Positions 17,756 to 25,684 of a DNA stretch of 64,000 nt are shown here, piece by piece. The translations under genes were made by a program, and so were the position numbers. This stretch comes from F1-80-MAGs062 sp046345315 (GTDB lineage Bacteria > Planctomycetota > Planctomycetia > Planctomycetales > Planctomycetaceae). How positions within the stretch are numbered: the first letter of the stretch is position 1; every line of letters starts with the position of its first letter. The stretch covers positions 33,946 to 97,945 of the forward strand of contig JBKDKA010000082.1 in assembly GCA_046345315.1 (NCBI GenBank), read 5' to 3'. The notes under the pieces were generated by a model. That model was not told where the DNA came from. It saw only the letters and a list, made by a program, of their open reading frames with translations, and searched no databases.

Positions 17756-19165
17756 ATGTTTCAAGCCCCGCTGAAGACAACAGAATGCGTGTTCTGGCCG
17801 CTTTGTTTGATCACGCCCGTTTTCGTCGCAATGATTCTGGCAGGATGTGGTCGGTTACCTTCGCGCACGCCTGAAGAACAATCAACCGCGTCAACAACAC
17901 CAATGTGGCCGCCACAGAAAAGCCCTCCAGTCACTCCGACGCGCGCTTCCCATGATTTCAGCAAAGCACGAATCATCGACGGTTCTGCCGCACCCGTGGT
18001 GCAGTGGCCAGCCGCGTCAGACACTGCTGAACCAGCTCCAGTGATTGAAGTCAGTTCCAGTAAGGAACTCCGCTGGTCGGCAGAATTTCCGATCGCGACA
18101 ACCCATGATCTGGCATGGTCGCCTGACGGGGAATTTCTGGCAGTAGGGGGCCGGCTGCACACAGACAAAGAGCTTTTCCATGCCCCGACGCTGCTGTATT
18201 CTCAAAACGGTACAGTTGTCGAGGAACTCGTCACTGACTACGCCACCGGCAATGGAAGCGGCGTTTCGGTCTCGGATCTGGAATGGTCGATCGATGGGAC
18301 GGTTTTAGCAACCGCAGGAGGGCTCAATGCGTCGGCAACACTGTTTTTTCCGGCTGATCAGCGCAAGCTGGAGTTGACCAATATCGCCATATCGGTCCAC
18401 GGCGTCAGGTGGTCCCCTGACGGCAAGTATGTGATTCTGACCACTGGCGATCAGGACATGTATCTTTACGACGCCGAGGGCAATCGCCTGACTGTTGTCG
18501 GTCGGGCTTCGCCAACAGCCGACAGTCTCGCCTGGAATCCCGATGGAACAATGTTGGCGAGTTCTGATCCTCTCGGCGTCATGTTTTGGGGACTGCAGGA
18601 GAACGGATCCTCCGAGGATTCGAACAAATCCGTCTCGCTGGTCCCGCTGGTTCGAGTCACCCTTTCATCAGGAAAGGACATTAGCGCACTAACACTCGAG
18701 TGGAATCAGGATGGATCGCGACTGGCAGTGGGAGCATTCGACACTGGCGACGTCTGGCTGATTGATCGCGACGGTACACCCGTCGCAACACTGCGAGGGC
18801 ATACGGAATCTGTCTGGCGGACCTGTTTTTCTGCCAAAGGCATTCTGGCAACGACCTCTTCAGATGCCACAACTCGATTGTGGGACCAGGACGGAAACCC
18901 GATCGCTGTGCTGATCAGTGCGACACGCGAAGAAGAAATCCTCATCGATGTTGCTGCATGGTCCCCTGATGGTGAGCACCTGGCTGTCGCATCGCCGAAT
19001 GACGTGATTCGCATCTACAGCAGCAGCGCAGTTCCGCTGGCAAACCTGCGAGGCCATGCCGGCAATATCCAGGCCGTCAGCTGGCACCCGTCCGGACGTC
19101 GTCTTGCAAGTTCTGACGACAAGAAAGTGACGCACATCTGGGATCTGCCGGCTCAGCTGCCCTGA
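17756..19165 (+). CDS. WD40-repeat lipoprotein
   Basis: 469 aa from ATG 17756. The frame is open upstream, but only this start gives a signal peptide, with lipobox AMILAGC (Cys at about residue 31). A Pro/Ser/Thr-rich linker to about residue 85 is followed by at least seven WD40-type blades: HDLAWSPDGEFLAVGG, VSDLEWSIDGTVLATAG, VHGVRWSPDGKYV, ADSLAWNPDGTMLASSD, LTLEWNQDGSRLAVG, IDVAAWSPDGEHLAVA and AVSWHPSGRRLASSD. It would be a lipid-anchored propeller facing the periplasm. It is divergent from the Kelch-CobW1 operon across box B and resembles the cytoplasmic WD40 protein encoded with CobW2. Partner unknown. Confidence 0.87.
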   Translation: MFQAPLKTTECVFWPLCLITPVFVAMILAGCGRLPSRTPEEQSTASTTPMWPPQKSPPVTPTRASHDFSKARIIDGSAAPVVQWPAASDTAEPAPVIEVSSSKELRWSAEFPIATTHDLAWSPDGEFLAVGGRLHTDKELFHAPTLLYSQNGTVVEELVTDYATGNGSGVSVSDLEWSIDGTVLATAGGLNASATLFFPADQRKLELTNIAISVHGVRWSPDGKYVILTTGDQDMYLYDAEGNRLTVVGRASPTADSLAWNPDGTMLASSDPLGVMFWGLQENGSSEDSNKSVSLVPLVRVTLSSGKDISALTLEWNQDGSRLAVGAFDTGDVWLIDRDGTPVATLRGHTESVWRTCFSAKGILATTSSDATTRLWDQDGNPIAVLISATREEEILIDVAAWSPDGEHLAVASPNDVIRIYSSSAVPLANLRGHAGNIQAVSWHPSGRRLASSDDKKVTHIWDLPAQLP

Positions 19166-19310
19166 TGAAGGTCGCTTTCGTACGTTTCTCTGCAAAGAGA
19201 CCTGCTTGGTGCCTTTGACGGTACGACCGAAAGCTGAAACTCAGCGCAGACACTTCACAGATGACAGGACTCATATCACAGAACGACAGCAAAGCTTCGC
19301 ATTCTTTGGA

Positions 19311-20441
19311 TCACTCTGCCACCGCCCCGGCAACGGCATCTCCGGCGACTTCGCGAGGATGCGGTCGCACAGCGTGCCCCGGAAGCGACGTAAGGACAAC
19401 ACAAATGGTATCAGTTTCAGGATCTGCCCACGCCAGAGTTCCCGTCGAACCGGTATGACCAAAGGTCCGTTCGGAGCACCCTCGGCTTCCGGCTTTAGCA
19501 CCGACATGAAAACCAATACCACGAGGAATAAGACCTTCGGGATTGTGATTTCTGATCATCAGCTGAGCCGTCTCGGGCTTGATGACGGCACCTCCAGCGT
19601 GAAGAAATTCATTCAGGAATCTCGCGAGATCCGGTGCTGACATATGCGTTCCTCCCCACGGTGCTCCGAGATTTCGCCAATAGCCGCTGTTCCAGTCCCA
19701 GCCGGCAGCATTCGGATCGCCACCGCCGGATTCCGGAGCGGCCGATTCCGTCTGCACATCAACGAGATCTTCTCTGCGAAACTGCCCTGTTCCCTGAGCA
19801 GAACGTTTCAGGCTGAGCGGCCGGAACACGGTCTCGTCAACGAACTCTGAAATGGGTTTCCCGGTAATTCGTTCCGCGACGTGTGTCGCCAGAAGAATGC
19901 CCATACTGGAGTATTCGTAATGCCTTCCAGGCTGAAACTTCAATGGTGTTCGCAGGGCGTGTGCGATGAACTCATCCAGTCCCGCGTGTTTCGCACGAAG
20001 CTGGTTGTTTTCCTTCAGCTGGTCCGGCAACCCGGACACATGAGTCAGCAGATGGCGAATCGTGATGTCGTCGCGACCATCGCCTGTGAATTCAGGAATG
20101 ATTTTCCGAAGGCGGTCGTCCAGTTGAAACAGGTGCTGATCAAACAGTGTCATCAGCGCAGTGACACAGACCGGTTTGGAAATTGAGCCGAGCAGGAACA
20201 TCGAATCAGCAGATTTCGCGCCGCCGAAACAATGTGTGGCCGCTTCGTTTTTTTGAGCCACATGCAGCACAGCGGCCGCAACCTGCTGCGAATTAACAGC
20301 TGCATCCAGCACCGCAACCGCAGCATCCAGCCGACCTTTCCGAATATCCTTTCGGATCAGCTTCCCGAATACAGATCCATATCCGGCAACCAACGGCATT
20401 GATGAAGTCACCATTCTCTTCATCCAGAAGCGTCGTCGCAT
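19311..20441 (-). CDS. Beta-lactamase-family serine hydrolase
   Basis: 376 aa from ATG 20441 (GAGAA upstream; a GTG 12 bases earlier is possible). The family marks are present: S-x-x-K in LLGSISKP (S86, K89), the tyrosine motif YEYSSMG in place of Y-x-N, and a third-box HTG in FGHTGSTG. This is the class C beta-lactamase/DD-peptidase/esterase fold (COG1680). No convincing lipoprotein or Sec signal is seen, so location is uncertain. Members cleave peptidoglycan peptides, esters or other acyl compounds, and the substrate cannot be predicted. Its C-terminus overlaps no other gene, and it breaks up the zinc-linked neighbourhood without clear relation to it. Confidence 0.87.
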   Translation of the reverse strand: MRRRFWMKRMVTSSMPLVAGYGSVFGKLIRKDIRKGRLDAAVAVLDAAVNSQQVAAAVLHVAQKNEAATHCFGGAKSADSMFLLGSISKPVCVTALMTLFDQHLFQLDDRLRKIIPEFTGDGRDDITIRHLLTHVSGLPDQLKENNQLRAKHAGLDEFIAHALRTPLKFQPGRHYEYSSMGILLATHVAERITGKPISEFVDETVFRPLSLKRSAQGTGQFRREDLVDVQTESAAPESGGGDPNAAGWDWNSGYWRNLGAPWGGTHMSAPDLARFLNEFLHAGGAVIKPETAQLMIRNHNPEGLIPRGIGFHVGAKAGSRGCSERTFGHTGSTGTLAWADPETDTICVVLTSLPGHAVRPHPREVAGDAVAGAVAE

Positions 20442-20965
20442 AGTGTTTCTCACAGAACCACGGTAGACCCCGGTTTTCGAAGCAGAGGATATTGCACTTT
20501 ATTCGATTCGTGGGCTGCGTTCCACAGGTGATGTCGGCAGGCAGCTTCCGGTTCATTCTGGAAGACACGTCAGTGAACGACAATCGAGGCCGGTTTACGA
20601 AAACGAAGGCCGTTGCTGGAATCCTTCGGACGCCAATCCGCCACACTCGGTGCGGCAGGCAGTCTCGCCAGCGTGGGACTGGTGCCTCCTGATTCATTCT
20701 CTGCCACCCGGGTTTATCCCGGTGGATTCGGGCTTCTGCACTAACTTCACATGCGATCTGTTTCCCGAGTGGAACATGAGCTGCTTGCGTAAACGGCTTT
20801 TCGTTTCAGTGCAAATATTCCGAAAAGGTTTGAGTGTCGTAGTGCAAAGGCCTTTTTCCACCGAGGTGAACTCGGTGGCGAAGGACATATGAAATAACAC
20901 TCCGTTGCACTGCTGGCGGCCCCGGATTGCGATCCACAGAACAGTCCCGGTACGATATCAGAGGC
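20442..20965. other. Gene-poor region
   Basis: No frame here has a supported start, RBS and family signature together. A small hairpin CCACCGAGgtgaaCTCGGTGG lies near 20859-20879. The sequence leads into an RHS-like remnant and a repeat cluster, so it may be decaying DNA. Confidence 0.4.
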
Positions 20966-21055
20966 CGTCAGACGCTGCTTGTGTCCCATGAAGGCGTGGT
21001 GACTTCGTTTCAGTACGATGACACGCCTCACGGTAACGGGCGGCTCATTGAATAA
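20966..21055 (+). pseudogene. Possible remnant of an RHS/YD-repeat protein
   Basis: In one frame, ending at TAA 21053-21055, the translation includes HEGVVTSFQYDDTPHGNGRL. This resembles the YD repeat of RHS proteins (G-x-x-T-x-x-Y-D ... N-G-x-G-R-L). It has no start codon or RBS and is only about 30 codons long. It is probably debris of a larger gene next to repeat elements. Confidence 0.3.
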
Positions 21056-21145
21056 CAGCTCTTTGACAATCGGACGCAACACAACGGTAGAATCCCCGTC
21101 GACCCCGCGTCAGAGGAGCGACAGAGGAGCGACAGCTGACAGCTA

Positions 21146-21405
21146 CCCTCGACCTTGTGCCGGCGGAGCTATAATTCACGGCTACCGTCGGCCTCGTGCC
21201 GGCGGAGCCCATAACTGACAGCTACCCACACGATGAATAAGCATCGGGAGGGCTCCGTCTGGCTTGCCCAGGCGGAACCGGCGATTCGGACGCCGCCCCC
21301 GCTCAATTCGCTGCATCCGCCCGGGTAAACCGGACGGAGAGCTAACCGCCGCAGGCCGTTCTGTAGCTGCCAATTGTAGCCTCCGCCGGCACGAGGCCGA
21401 CGGAA
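21146..21405. repeat. Second cluster of CCGTCGG/CCGGCGG hairpin repeats
   Basis: Two tandem ~40-bp direct copies (about 21146-21183 and 21184-21225) share CCTCGTGCCGGCGGAGC and a TGACAGCTAC tail with the cluster at 13591-13890. A reduced copy lies at 21254-21276. A related hairpin CCGCCCGG-gtaaa-CCGGACGG lies at about 21317-21337. An inverted copy lies at about 21372-21405. This is a REP-like family; no RAYT-type transposase gene is in the window. Confidence 0.75.
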
Positions 21406-21492
21406 GGCTGTCTTCAATGTCGCGGGATGAGATGCCTCGAAAAGCGATAACACTCAATGGCGGCACTGCTCATGCTGCCGGGCGAGATGGCG

Positions 21493-21954
21493 TCATTCGT
21501 TGGCTGACCCGAGACATCCGGTACATTCGCCTCGGATGAGCAGTTCGCTGATGCGACCGATGCGACCCACGGTGCGTTTCAGAACCGTGGAGACTTCCAC
21601 GGCGCTCAGGCATTCAATATGACCACATTCCGTGCAGACGAAGTGCGGGTGTCCGTGCTGATCCGGGTGTTCCGGATCGCGCACTTCGAAGCGCCAGACA
21701 TGGTCACCCAGCTCGGTGCGATTCACCAGGCCGACTTCCGTCAGATCTGACAGGTTTCGAAAAACAGTCGCCTTATCAAAGCCCTGAGGCACCAGTGTGT
21801 CTGCCAGATCGGCGTGAGTCATGGGAGACTTCGCGGCGCGCAATTCCTGCAGGGCGGCGATGCGTGCCGGAGTCGCTCGGACACCTGCACTGCGAATCAA
21901 CTGCCGGATCTCTTCGACTTCCTGCGGATTACTCCGTCGATTTCTCGCCACCAT
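21493..21954 (-). CDS. zur: Fur-family metalloregulator, probably Zur
   Basis: 153 aa from ATG 21954. The DNA-binding winged helix covers RATPARIAALQELRAAKSPM, then THADLADTL and GFDKATVFRNLSDLTEVGLV. The dimerisation half has HPHFVCTECGHIECL (C-x-x-C with nearby His) and a closing CTGCLG, a second C-x-x-C, together the structural zinc site of Fur-family proteins. A WRFEVRDPEHPDQHGHPHF run supplies His residues for the sensing site. Fur, Zur and PerR cannot be separated by sequence with certainty. Zur is favoured because znuACB, three CobW genes and four candidate 15-bp operators surround it. With bound zinc it would repress; no operator was found at its own promoter. Confidence 0.8.
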   Translation of the reverse strand: MVARNRRSNPQEVEEIRQLIRSAGVRATPARIAALQELRAAKSPMTHADLADTLVPQGFDKATVFRNLSDLTEVGLVNRTELGDHVWRFEVRDPEHPDQHGHPHFVCTECGHIECLSAVEVSTVLKRTVGRIGRISELLIRGECTGCLGSANE

Positions 21955-22236
21955 AAATGCCTCAACCCTGTGACCATTCCCCACCATTCTGATCTCGCGG
22001 CCCTCATTCTAGATCGCAATGAGTAACACGTCTACCTGCTTCTGACGGCTGCTGCTGTCATCCGGCCATGATGAGTCGATCCTGAATGTGAAAAAGCACA
22101 GACGGGTACGCCAATCCATCGAACCTCGAACTTGGTATGCCTCCGATTCGCTTTTCACACTCGACACCAATGATCTGGATGACAGCACATGCTCTCCTGA
22201 CATTCGCAGCAAAGTATGGCTCGTTACTGCTCCAAA

Positions 22237-22330
22237 TGGTTTCAAAACCGGGACTGGCTCCCGATGGATGCGTTGCTTTCCTTCAAATTCTACAAGTGCG
22301 AGGGTGCCTGTCCCGGTTTTTGGAACTGCG
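22237..22330 (+). repeat. Interspersed palindromic element, copy 2
   Basis: It starts TGGTTTCAAAACCGGGACTG and ends AGGGTGCCTGTCCCGG plus T-run, so its ends form inverted repeats. It lies immediately after the stop codon of the ferredoxin-like gene (22333), in the convergent gap below zur. The rest of 21955-22332 shows no gene. Confidence 0.85.
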
Positions 22331-22332
22331 CT

Positions 22333-22761
22333 CTACTTCCCAGCGCCGGCAAACCGCTGGAACTGAAAAGGAATTAGTTCGTCTGGCAATGGCAGCAGGC
22401 GAGTTTCTGCCTGACAGGATTCGGCCCACGCGATCAAAGATTCATAGTGAGTCAGCTCCGAAAGCCCTCCAAACCACGTACCCGGTCCGCTGGCTGGCAG
22501 GAAGAACACGACGTTGGCCACGTCACAAGGTCCGAGGCAGCCACTGATCGTTAACTGGATCGTGTCATTCAGGCGCAGTTCTTTCCAGCGAGCTTTGATC
22601 TGATCCTTCGGCCAGGGAGGAAATCCTCGATCCGTCCGCCCGCAGCAGCAGCCTTCGCAGAAGATGAGCTGCCCCAGCACTTCGCTCCGCCGAGTCACCA
22701 CTTCCTGTCCGTTGCGGATGGCGTCGCGCAGTTTCTGTGACTGAGCATTCAGGGAAGTCAT
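22333..22761 (-). CDS. (2Fe-2S) ferredoxin-like protein, CobW-associated
   Basis: 142 aa from ATG 22761, which overlaps the WD40 stop codon by one base (TGATG), so translation is coupled. The Cys pattern LIFCEGCCCGRTDRG then ISGCLGPCDVANVV fits the thioredoxin-like ferredoxin fold, where four cysteines bind a 2Fe-2S cluster. One extra cysteine (C-x-x-C-C-C) is seen. Proteins of this kind are found beside CobW GTPases and cobalamin or metal genes in several phyla. It is the last gene of the unit small Cys protein, CobW2, WD40, ferredoxin. It could carry an electron or sense metal or redox state for CobW2; that is inference. Confidence 0.7.
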   Translation of the reverse strand: MTSLNAQSQKLRDAIRNGQEVVTRRSEVLGQLIFCEGCCCGRTDRGFPPWPKDQIKARWKELRLNDTIQLTISGCLGPCDVANVVFFLPASGPGTWFGGLSELTHYESLIAWAESCQAETRLLPLPDELIPFQFQRFAGAGK

Positions 22762-23792
22762 CAGCATGAGACTCCAGAGCACGTGATGACTCCACTTTTT
22801 TCACCGATCGCGAAGCTCTGATCGTCCGGTGACCACACAAGTCGACTGACTGCTGAGTCGCACTGCTGCATGAAGAACGGCGTCGAATGCGTCAGCGGTG
22901 ACCACACAAGAACGCGGCCATCAGCATCCGACGAAGCGATCTCATCGCCTCGATGCCGAAACGCAAGCTGTGTGATCCGCGTCGAGTGACCTTCAAGCAT
23001 CTTCGGCTCGCGTCCTTCGGGACCAGAACCGCTGCAGTCCCAGAGCACAATCGTATCGCTGCCTCCGGTGGCCAGGAAATTGCCCGTGTGGTGCCAGGAC
23101 AGCTCGAGCACCTTCAGAGCGAATCCGGACATCTGAGAATCCCGACCTGTCTTCACGTACCAGAGATGAACCGACGAATCCTGTTCCCCGGTCACAAGAC
23201 ACCTGCCCGTGGGGCTCCATGCCAGGGCCAGACTGGAACCTTTCCACTCCAGCTTCCGCATTGGCTTGCCCGGAATGTGCAGCGTGACGCCAAAGTACGC
23301 TGCAACCGCCACAGCACTGCCGTCCGGATTCCAGCCGATATCGGCGATCGTACTCTCGTGTTGTGAGGAACCGTAAACGACGTTGCCATCCGGCGTATAC
23401 CATCGCAGACTCTTTCCGGCAGCCACAGCAAGGTGTGTCCCCTGAGGCCGCCATGCGACGCGAACTCCCCACGCGCCACCGGCATCAAGTTCCCGAATCA
23501 GTCTGCGAGATTCTGCATTCCACAATCGGACAACCCCGTCATGGCCAATGCTGGCGAACTCAGCAGTGCCCGGTCTCCACGAAACAGAGACGCCACCGCC
23601 GGAGTGTTCCCCCAGACAGAGCAGGGCACCGTCGGGATGAGAACATAACCAGACCTGACCGCTGACGGAAATCGCAGCCAGGAACCGTCCGTCGGAGGAC
23701 CACGCCAGGTCGTGAACATAGTCAGCAATGTCGACTCGCCATGTTTCACTGAGCTGACGGTCGCGAAGTCGCGCCGATTTCAGACGAGACAT
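22761..23792 (-). CDS. Cytoplasmic WD40 beta-propeller protein, CobW2 partner
   Basis: 343 aa with no signal peptide. It has about seven WD40-like blades: VHDLAWSSDGRFLAAI, VSVSWRPGTAEFASIG, VRVAWRPQGTHLAVAA, IADIGWNPDGSAVAVA, LALAWSPTGRCLVTGE, VLELSWHHTGNFLATGG and ITQLAFRHRGDEIASSD. It starts 13 bases inside the 3' end of CobW2 and ends one base into the ferredoxin gene. The three genes are thus tightly coupled, which argues for a complex. Propellers usually serve as interaction platforms, so a scaffold or metal-client adaptor for the GTPase is a reasonable guess. No enzyme residues seen. Confidence 0.88.
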   Translation of the reverse strand: MSRLKSARLRDRQLSETWRVDIADYVHDLAWSSDGRFLAAISVSGQVWLCSHPDGALLCLGEHSGGGVSVSWRPGTAEFASIGHDGVVRLWNAESRRLIRELDAGGAWGVRVAWRPQGTHLAVAAGKSLRWYTPDGNVVYGSSQHESTIADIGWNPDGSAVAVAAYFGVTLHIPGKPMRKLEWKGSSLALAWSPTGRCLVTGEQDSSVHLWYVKTGRDSQMSGFALKVLELSWHHTGNFLATGGSDTIVLWDCSGSGPEGREPKMLEGHSTRITQLAFRHRGDEIASSDADGRVLVWSPLTHSTPFFMQQCDSAVSRLVWSPDDQSFAIGEKSGVITCSGVSC

Positions 23793-25126
23793 GCTTCAAA
23801 CTCCGCATTCAGAGCATCTCGATCCAGATTGCGACCGATAAAGATCAGGGTATTTTTGCGAGGCTGCTCTCCCCAGAGTCGATCCGGGCGGCCATCGAAC
23901 AGCATGTGGACGCCCTGAAACACGTAACGTTCCGGCATCCCTCGAAAACTCAGAATCCCTTTCATGCGAAAGATGTCGGTTCCCTGAGTCGCAAGCAGCG
24001 TCCGCAGCCAGACCTGAAATTTCTCCAGATCGAGGTCACCACCAGTGGTTATGCCGACTGAGGTAATCTCCTCATCGTGTTCGTGGTCCGGCTTATATTC
24101 GCGAGTCACCACTGGAATCTGCAATGTCCCGTCGGCAGCCTTCAGCACTGCGGTAAACTCATCCGGATGATGCTCCGTGAACAGCACGTAGGCGCCCTGT
24201 TCGGAGATAAACACGGGGAAATCAGCAGGAGTCGACTCAAGCGGCAAATGATAAAGACGATCTCCCGGCCGGAGCAGCTCACCGGGCTCAACGTGATGCT
24301 CATCGCATGAGAAACTGAGCACCGCCGGCTCAACCGTATCTCGCATGCCGGCATCTGTCGCCTGAGCGGCTTTTCGGAGCACAGCATTCATTGCCGGATC
24401 CGGTCCCTCGTTCATCGCGAAGAAATACATACCCGGAGCCAGCTGATACAGGCCGCTCCATTCGAATGGATACTCCGGTTCCAGAAACTTCGGATCCGTT
24501 TCCAGAGCACGATCGAGGTCGAATCCGCCGAGGTTCAGAATCCGATCCATTTCAATTGCGGCATCTCGCGTTCGATAGATCTTCGCCGCAGAATTCATGC
24601 TGCGAATCCGTGCCTCGAGTGCATCAAGGTCGGAAGATTTCACCAGATCGACCTTATTCAGCAGGATGACGTCGGCGAACGCAATCTGTTCACGAACCTC
24701 GTCGGAATCATCCATGTGCTGCAGCACGTGATGCGCATCCACCAGAGTCACAACACCGTCGAGACTGAGCTGTGACTGGATTTCATCGTCCATGAAGAAT
24801 GTCTGAGCCACGGGGCCGGGGTCCGCGAGTCCTGTTGTTTCGATCATGATGTGATCGAAACGCTCACGGCGTTTCATGAGATTGCCGAGAATTCGGATCA
24901 GATCACCTCGCACGGTGCAGCAGATGCACCCGTTGTTCATCTCGAAGATTTCTTCTTCCGCACCGATCACCAGGTCATTGTCGACCCCGACTTCACCAAA
25001 CTCGTTTTCGATGACCGCAATTCGCTTTCCGTGCTGCTCCGTCAGAATCCGATTCAGCAAAGTCGTTTTGCCGGAACCCAGAAAACCTGTCAGCACAGTG
25101 ACCGGAACTTTTTGATGTGTCGCCAT
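23780..25126 (-). CDS. CobW/COG0523-family GTPase with large insertion, copy 2
   Basis: 448 aa, longer than the usual 320-400. P-loop GFLGSGKT (14-21), metal motif GCICC (C67, C69, C70), ETTGLADPGP as switch region, NKVD (157-160). The CobW C-terminal domain is at about 352-448 (DIFRMKGILSF, YVFQGVHMLFDGR, IFIGRNLDRD). Between GFDLDRALETDPKF and HEHDEEITSVGI there is an extra segment of about 130 residues (217-347). It holds possible metal ligands, CDEHH, LFTEHHPDEF and DHEHDEE. It belongs to a different subgroup from copies 1 and 3. It is probably a zinc-loading GTPase; the operon starts at the small Cys protein and is divergent from znuA across box C. Confidence 0.93.
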   Translation of the reverse strand: MATHQKVPVTVLTGFLGSGKTTLLNRILTEQHGKRIAVIENEFGEVGVDNDLVIGAEEEIFEMNNGCICCTVRGDLIRILGNLMKRRERFDHIMIETTGLADPGPVAQTFFMDDEIQSQLSLDGVVTLVDAHHVLQHMDDSDEVREQIAFADVILLNKVDLVKSSDLDALEARIRSMNSAAKIYRTRDAAIEMDRILNLGGFDLDRALETDPKFLEPEYPFEWSGLYQLAPGMYFFAMNEGPDPAMNAVLRKAAQATDAGMRDTVEPAVLSFSCDEHHVEPGELLRPGDRLYHLPLESTPADFPVFISEQGAYVLFTEHHPDEFTAVLKAADGTLQIPVVTREYKPDHEHDEEITSVGITTGGDLDLEKFQVWLRTLLATQGTDIFRMKGILSFRGMPERYVFQGVHMLFDGRPDRLWGEQPRKNTLIFIGRNLDRDALNAEFEACLV

Positions 25127-25202
25127 GAAATGAAATGCTCCTTACCGGGAGATAAATGAAGATTTCGAGGTATCACGTTTGTTCTTGAGCTATTCAGGGC
25201 GC

Positions 25203-25499
25203 TCAATCCGGACACCGCCAGTCCTGAGGATGCCATTCGCCTGACACGTCGGCCAGACTCTCGACGTCTTCCTGCGTCACCAGTGTCAAAGGTTTCGCGA
25301 TCTTCCACTGCCTGGGACGATCGTTTTCACTGAGGATCGCGATGATGGTTTCTACGGGAGGACAGCCGGGGTCCCGACATTCCACCTGTCGCACCATCAC
25401 AAATGAGTCGGCCGGCACATCCAGAACACGACAAGCCCATCCGCGTACGACTGCCAGTTGTTCCGGATCTGCTCTCGAACTGCCGCTGAACAGAATCAT
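25203..25499 (-). CDS. Small protein with CRDPGCPPVET motif, first gene of CobW2 operon
   Basis: 98 aa from ATG 25499, with AGGA just upstream. It is acidic with no signal peptide. The distinctive part is VRQVECRDPGCPPVETII, a C-x4-C pair with two prolines. Further cysteines lie at WACRVL and the C-terminal WRCPD. I do not recognise a named family, though I recall similar small proteins beside CobW genes. It lies 76 bases before CobW2 and directly behind box C. It could be a zinc-dependent client or a metal carrier for CobW2. The coding call is supported by operon position, RBS and the ordered Cys pattern; function is unknown. Confidence 0.65.
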   Translation of the reverse strand: MILFSGSSRADPEQLAVVRGWACRVLDVPADSFVMVRQVECRDPGCPPVETIIAILSENDRPRQWKIAKPLTLVTQEDVESLADVSGEWHPQDWRCPD

Positions 25500-25553
25500 A
25501 TTCCTGCATCCCCCCGATAAACCACTTACAGACTTCAGCACTTATTTTTCATC

Positions 25554-25568
25554 TGCATACCGATTGCA
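25554..25568. promoter_or_regulatory. Putative Zur-type operator (box C), between CobW2 operon and znuACB
   Basis: TGCATACCGATTGCA, the same TGCA-N7-TGCA pattern as boxes A, B and D. It lies 54 bases upstream of the small Cys protein (minus strand) and 116 bases upstream of znuA (plus strand). An AT-rich stretch, ATAATATCACTGCATATGAT, follows directly and could hold the -10 regions of both divergent promoters. This is the best-placed of the four sites because it serves znu genes. Confidence 0.6.
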
Positions 25569-25684
25569 CAAATAATATCACTGCATATGATGAGTTCAAG
25601 TCGGAAGAACAAGATCCGTGATATGCTCGCAACCCTGATCGCGGGCGTATCGCCAGTCGTTCCATACAGAAGGGTGGCTGTCAG

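Noticed and set aside
22137..22547. 136-codon plus-strand frame across repeat copy 2
   Set aside because: Half of it is the repeat element and the rest is antisense to the ferredoxin-like gene.
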